Part shown: piece after piece, positions 60,315 through 64,000 of the stretch
Position numbering within the stretch: position 1 is the stretch's first letter
How the letters are laid out: every line of letters starts with the position of its first letter
Source: Gnetum montanum
Lineage: Eukaryota; Streptophyta; Gnetopsida; Gnetales; Gnetaceae
NCBI GenBank assembly: GCA_015680685.1
Contig: MNCI01002962.1
Location: 124,402 to 188,401, forward strand
Direction of reading: 5' to 3'
Length of the DNA: 64,000 nt
The notes under the pieces: generated by a model
Database searches by the model: none
Seen by the model: the letters and a program-made list of their open reading frames with translations, nothing else
What the model was told of the DNA's origin: nothing
Position numbers and translations under genes: made by a program

Positions 60315-60829
60315 ATACATGAGAGAATGAAGTATGGGGTTTTCATAAATTACATTAGTGATTACATTTTATTAAAAGGATTTTTATTAAATTGATTTTT
60401 ATTAGAAAATTTGTAAACATTCTTTTTAGAATATATTTTATCAAAATATTTTTCTTATAATAGAAGTAAGATTTGGATTAGATTTTCTTTTGGAAATTGT
60501 AAGTTTAGCTTAGGTTTAGAACAACATATTTTCTGTGTTAAAAACACTATGAATCCATTTAGTTTAGCCTTGTTCACATTTATCAATTAGAAGTGGAAGC
60601 TTTGTCAAATTGGGATTTAATAATGATGAATTAAATTAATTATATTATTGGTTGTTTATGTTGAATTGGTTGTTTATGTTTTATGCACCTTGGATAGATG
60701 AGGATTTTTGGCATTTTCTCATGTATTTTCCAATTTAGAAGGTTTTGTAAAAATACCAGTGAGATTATGGATTTTGCTAAAATTTATGTATGTGCATATA
60801 ATATTTTATTAGAATTGAGTATTACTTTG
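60315..60829. other. AT-rich DNA between elements C and I, no gene seen
   Basis: This short flank of the insertion site consists of T- and A-rich sequence without coding signal. Confidence 0.5.
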
Positions 60830-61745
60830 TGATGAGCATCAAAGTGTCATGTCAACGGGCCCCTGTTGATGTGGCCTCATTGACGAACCCTCGTCAATAG
60901 GGCCTCATTTATGTGATGTTGCCCCATCGATGGGGCTGCATCAACGTAGTGTTTGCTGCATCTATGGGGCCCCATCGACGTAGCCTAGCAATAAAATCTA
61001 TAAATATGAGCTCACAATCGTGTTTATGGGAAGTAAAGTCATAGTTGTAGCAAAGCTCTTACAATTTTTCCATTTGAGAGTTAGAATATTTCTTTGAGTG
61101 CCTGTAGTAGGAGTTAGAAAGTGTATGGATCTTTATTTGAGTACCTAAACCACACCAGTGTGTTCAGCAATAAACATAAGCCTTTTGATCAAACCTACAA
61201 CACTTAGAATCGATTAATAATTTATTTATGCATTTATTATTTTCATTAATTATGCAATTAATTAAGCTAAATAGATTAAACACATAAGTATGATCCCTTC
61301 GAGTGTAAACATGTATTCTCTTGGTAATCCCAGTAGCATTATTGCTTGGTTAGCCTAGTAGCATAGTGCTTGGTAATCCCAGTAGTGGGTATGTGGGTTC
61401 AAGATGTATACAAAAAGTGGGACCAAATGCTCATGTTAGGACTAGTAAGAAATTAGTTAACTAGTTAAATTAACTTAGTTATTAAATTACTTCATTTCTC
61501 TACTTTAAGCACTAAGGAACATAAAACATAAAACAATAAAAATTATATGCCTTGATTACACTTAACCATACCTTTGTACATCACAAGTGTAATTGGGAAG
61601 CCAACAAATGAGTGTTAGGGAAAGGTTCACTTCCTAGAAGACTAGTGTATTGGAAGACATAGAGTTTGCAGAATTCAACTGGATCGCGCGTGAATGCTTT
61701 ATGATTCGTATGGTTAAGCGTAGGGGTACCCTTTACCACTCACCA
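60830..61745 (+). repeat. 5' LTR of element I
   Basis: The LTR is 916 bp, from TGATGAGCATC to ACCACTCACCA. Its first 160 bases carry several GGGGCC- and ATCGACG-type repeats, some in inverted pairs (CCCCATCGATGGGGC is a near-perfect palindrome at 60925-60939). TATAAATA is at 60999-61006. The remainder matches the LTRs of C and of the left-edge element. Confidence 0.88.
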
Positions 61746-61765
61746 TTGACGCTATTGTCGAGGAC
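61746..61765 (+). promoter_or_regulatory. Primer-binding site of element I
   Basis: TTGACGCTATTGTCGAGGAC follows the LTR directly, of the same type as in element C but with different decay. Confidence 0.75.
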
Positions 61766-61897
61766 TCTTTTTGTTGAAACGTGCACTATCTAGGTTTAGT
61801 AAACATCATTAATATTGTTGGATGAACCCTATGGTCAAAATCATTCTAAAATAAATATAATCACATAAGTACACTGATATCTTATTTGTATTGCAAA

Positions 61898-64000
61898 ATG
61901 TATTCTTCTCACAACCGTGATGATACTAAACCACTGATCCCTCAAGAATGCAAGGTGGTGTATACTCATCTAGATGAGTATGTGCCTAATTTCACTATCA
62001 TCTTTCATTAGGATGAACGATTGTGATGGTGTGATATGGAAGGCAACATTGTAATGTGTCTTGATCAACCTATGCCTATGATGCTACTTCAAACTCTTAA
62101 GAGGTTAGGCATCCAAGATCTTCAAGAAGAGTACATTGTGCAAGATTACAACTACTAGGACTACTAGCCCACTAAAACATAATGTAGGAGAGATCAACAC
62201 CAAGAGAGGCACCATGAGGTTGTGAAGAGAAAAAAATTTACCAATCCCTTATTCTTGCTGAACCAAGATGACAATGAGGATCCTCCCTCTGGGGGCTCTC
62301 AACATGAAGAATCTACATCCCTTGTTACTGATTATGGGGGTGTAGCCTTGAATCTGTGGTCTACTATCAACAATCCAAGTTCAAGTAAAGATGGCAGTCA
62401 AGGCAAGGGCTTGAATAAGCATTAAGAGGATAAGAAAGCTGATGAACATGGCCATGATAACTGAAGAGAAATTTGTAGACACCATGATGGTGGAAATCCT
62501 CCTTCCTCTTCATCTGCATCTTCTTCTTCTTCCACTTTTGGTTTTGACAAATGCTACAGAAAGAAGAATTGTGATGGAAGTAAATAGTGGGACAATAATG
62601 ATGATTGCTAAGCCCACAATGAGCAAAGGGGTAAATGAGAACATCATCAACGATAATGAAGTAATGATGATGATGAACCTTTTCTGGCAACTCGAAGCAT
62701 GCTAAATATAGTAGAAACTATAAAAATTCCAACTAGGCATGTGAAAGACAGTTGGATCAAACAACTTCATATGAACAATATTCTCAAATTTGAGGGGGGA
62801 TACAACTCTGATCCACAAACACATCTTCAAACTTTCGATAATGCTTGTGCCTTATAGAACATTGAAAATGATTGGTAGAAATTAAAGCTATTTCCTAGGA
62901 TAATCATCAAGGAAGTAGAAAGCTAGTACTTGTCCTTGGTGCTGGAATCCATTTGCAAGTGGAGTACAATGCTAGAGGAATTTAATAATAAGTATTAGAC
63001 ATACTCTACAATGTCTAATTTAAGAAGGAAAATCCAAGGATGGAAACAAGAAAACCATGAACCCTTGGACACCACCATGAGTAAATACTATTCTCTCATA
63101 CACTGATGCCTTGGCCATGGTTATTCTCAATGGAAACAACTTCACCATATCATTGATGGACTTAGATTAGAAACAAGAAGAACACTTAGGGTCTATGCCC
63201 AAGGGAGACTATCAGAACTCTAAGCCCATCAAATCCAAAGGCTAATTGAGCAAGTAGCAAAAGAAGAAGGAGATTTGAGGAAACATGAATGTGTAGAGGA
63301 ATACAATAGGGATCCTTCCATCAGAAAGAGGGAAGTTTGATTTTGTGACAATGAGGAAGAATCACCTCTTAATGATGTGGTAAATAGAAAGACCTTGCCG
63401 ATTCAAAAATCTGTCTAAAATTTTGGCTAAGGTGGATAAAATGTGGGATTTATTGAATAAAAAATTTTGAAATGCTCTAAAAATTGTTGAAGAATCAAGA
63501 GAGCAAAGTAGTGATCATAACCAAAGGGGTAAGGGCAAAGTTGCTGCAGTAGATGAAGTTGCAAAAACTAAATTAGATGATGATGGGGGGTGTGACATCT
63601 ACCAATAGGAACATCCTAAGGGATATTACCCCATTATGTCACACTTACAAGAGTCTGGGGTGTATGCTCTAAATCCATGACTAGCAAGAAGATAAACACC
63701 TAGAATATTGTCTTATCCTCAAGGCAATCCCAAGAAGTTCCATTAGTAATAACAATATTATCCAAGTGGAACTCCACCACAACCATATGAGCAATATTAA
63801 TAGTGGCACCAACCATAATCATGGGGGATGCCACCACCAAGGCAGCAATATCCTTACAGGTAATCTAATTCATATGGGTATTACATTTAGCAACAACTAT
63901 CTCCATGTGACTCTTCCAATTATGTTTATCCTTTCCAGCATTACTACTACCCTCTTGAATACTACAAAGCTCACTCTCCACATTCCAAGAGACATGCCAC
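61898..64000 (+). pseudogene. gag of element I, cut by the window end
   Basis: The start MYSSHNRDDTK (61898) is collinear with the gag of C. Landmarks in order are KVVYTHLDEYVPNFTIIFH, MEGNIVM, the open 62222-62425 (KRKKFTNPLFLLNQDDNEDP), a serine-rich run, DEPFLATRSMLNIVETIKI, NILKFEGGYNSDPQTHLQ, KLKLFPRIIIKEVES, LEEFNNKY, STMSNLRRKIQGWKQ and HHIIDGLRLETRRTLRVYAQ. Stops are numerous and the last 600 bases contain frameshifts. Protease and pol would lie beyond the window. It has more and different stops than C, so the two are separate old copies. Confidence 0.85.

Overview
The window looks like intergenic DNA of a large, repeat-rich seed-plant genome. I could not support any host protein gene, tRNA or rRNA gene. 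Nearly everything recognisable is the remains of plant LTR retrotransposons: Ty3/gypsy of Tat-like and Athila-like type, one Ty1/copia, and a short chromovirus-like fragment. There is also one LINE 3' end of RTE-like type and one probable CACTA-like DNA element. The base composition is AT-rich, and most CAG, CAA and TGG codons in the old pol genes have decayed to stops. LTRs up to 3 kb long, and nested insertions that are all decayed, would suit a gymnosperm or another giant genome. The species cannot be told from the sequence.

Layout from left to right. Positions 1-2195 are the 3' end of an Athila-like element ending in an 0.8 kb LTR. Positions 4535-5912 and 24402-26280, minus strand, are two halves of one dead Tat-like element (called E here), split by the insertion of element A (5913-24396, plus strand). 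A has 3 kb LTRs and the order gag, protease, RNase H, RT, RNase H, integrase. A was itself hit by a related LTR now left as a solo LTR (10326-13663, perfect 5-bp target duplication), by a CACTA-like element (about 13842-15457), and by a minus-strand LTR within its second RNase H region (17905-18482).

Positions 26600-28680 hold two families of degenerate short tandem repeats. Positions 28963-34894 are a gag-only Athila-like element (D) that lacks pol and the 5' LTR. Positions 35857-41505 hold an LTR fragment, a chromovirus-like gag fragment (G) and a 3'-truncated copia element (F) inserted in that gag. Positions 41516-45300 are an LTR, primer-binding site and gag of another Tat-like element (H), with an assembly join inside at 43588. 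Next come an LTR fragment and a LINE C-terminus (45685-46450, minus).

Positions 47052-60314 are a complete though dead Athila-like element (C), with two 0.9 kb LTRs, the target duplication ATACA, gag-pro, RT, RNase H and integrase. It also carries a 908-codon coiled-coil ORF in the position where env-like genes sit, preceded by a second copy of the LTR promoter module. Positions 60830-64000 are the LTR, primer site and gag of a relative (I), cut by the window end.

The most unusual points are the long downstream ORF of element C with its own U3-like promoter block, the exchange of promoter modules between otherwise similar LTRs, and a tandem repeat with alternating spacing of about 170 and 212 bp.
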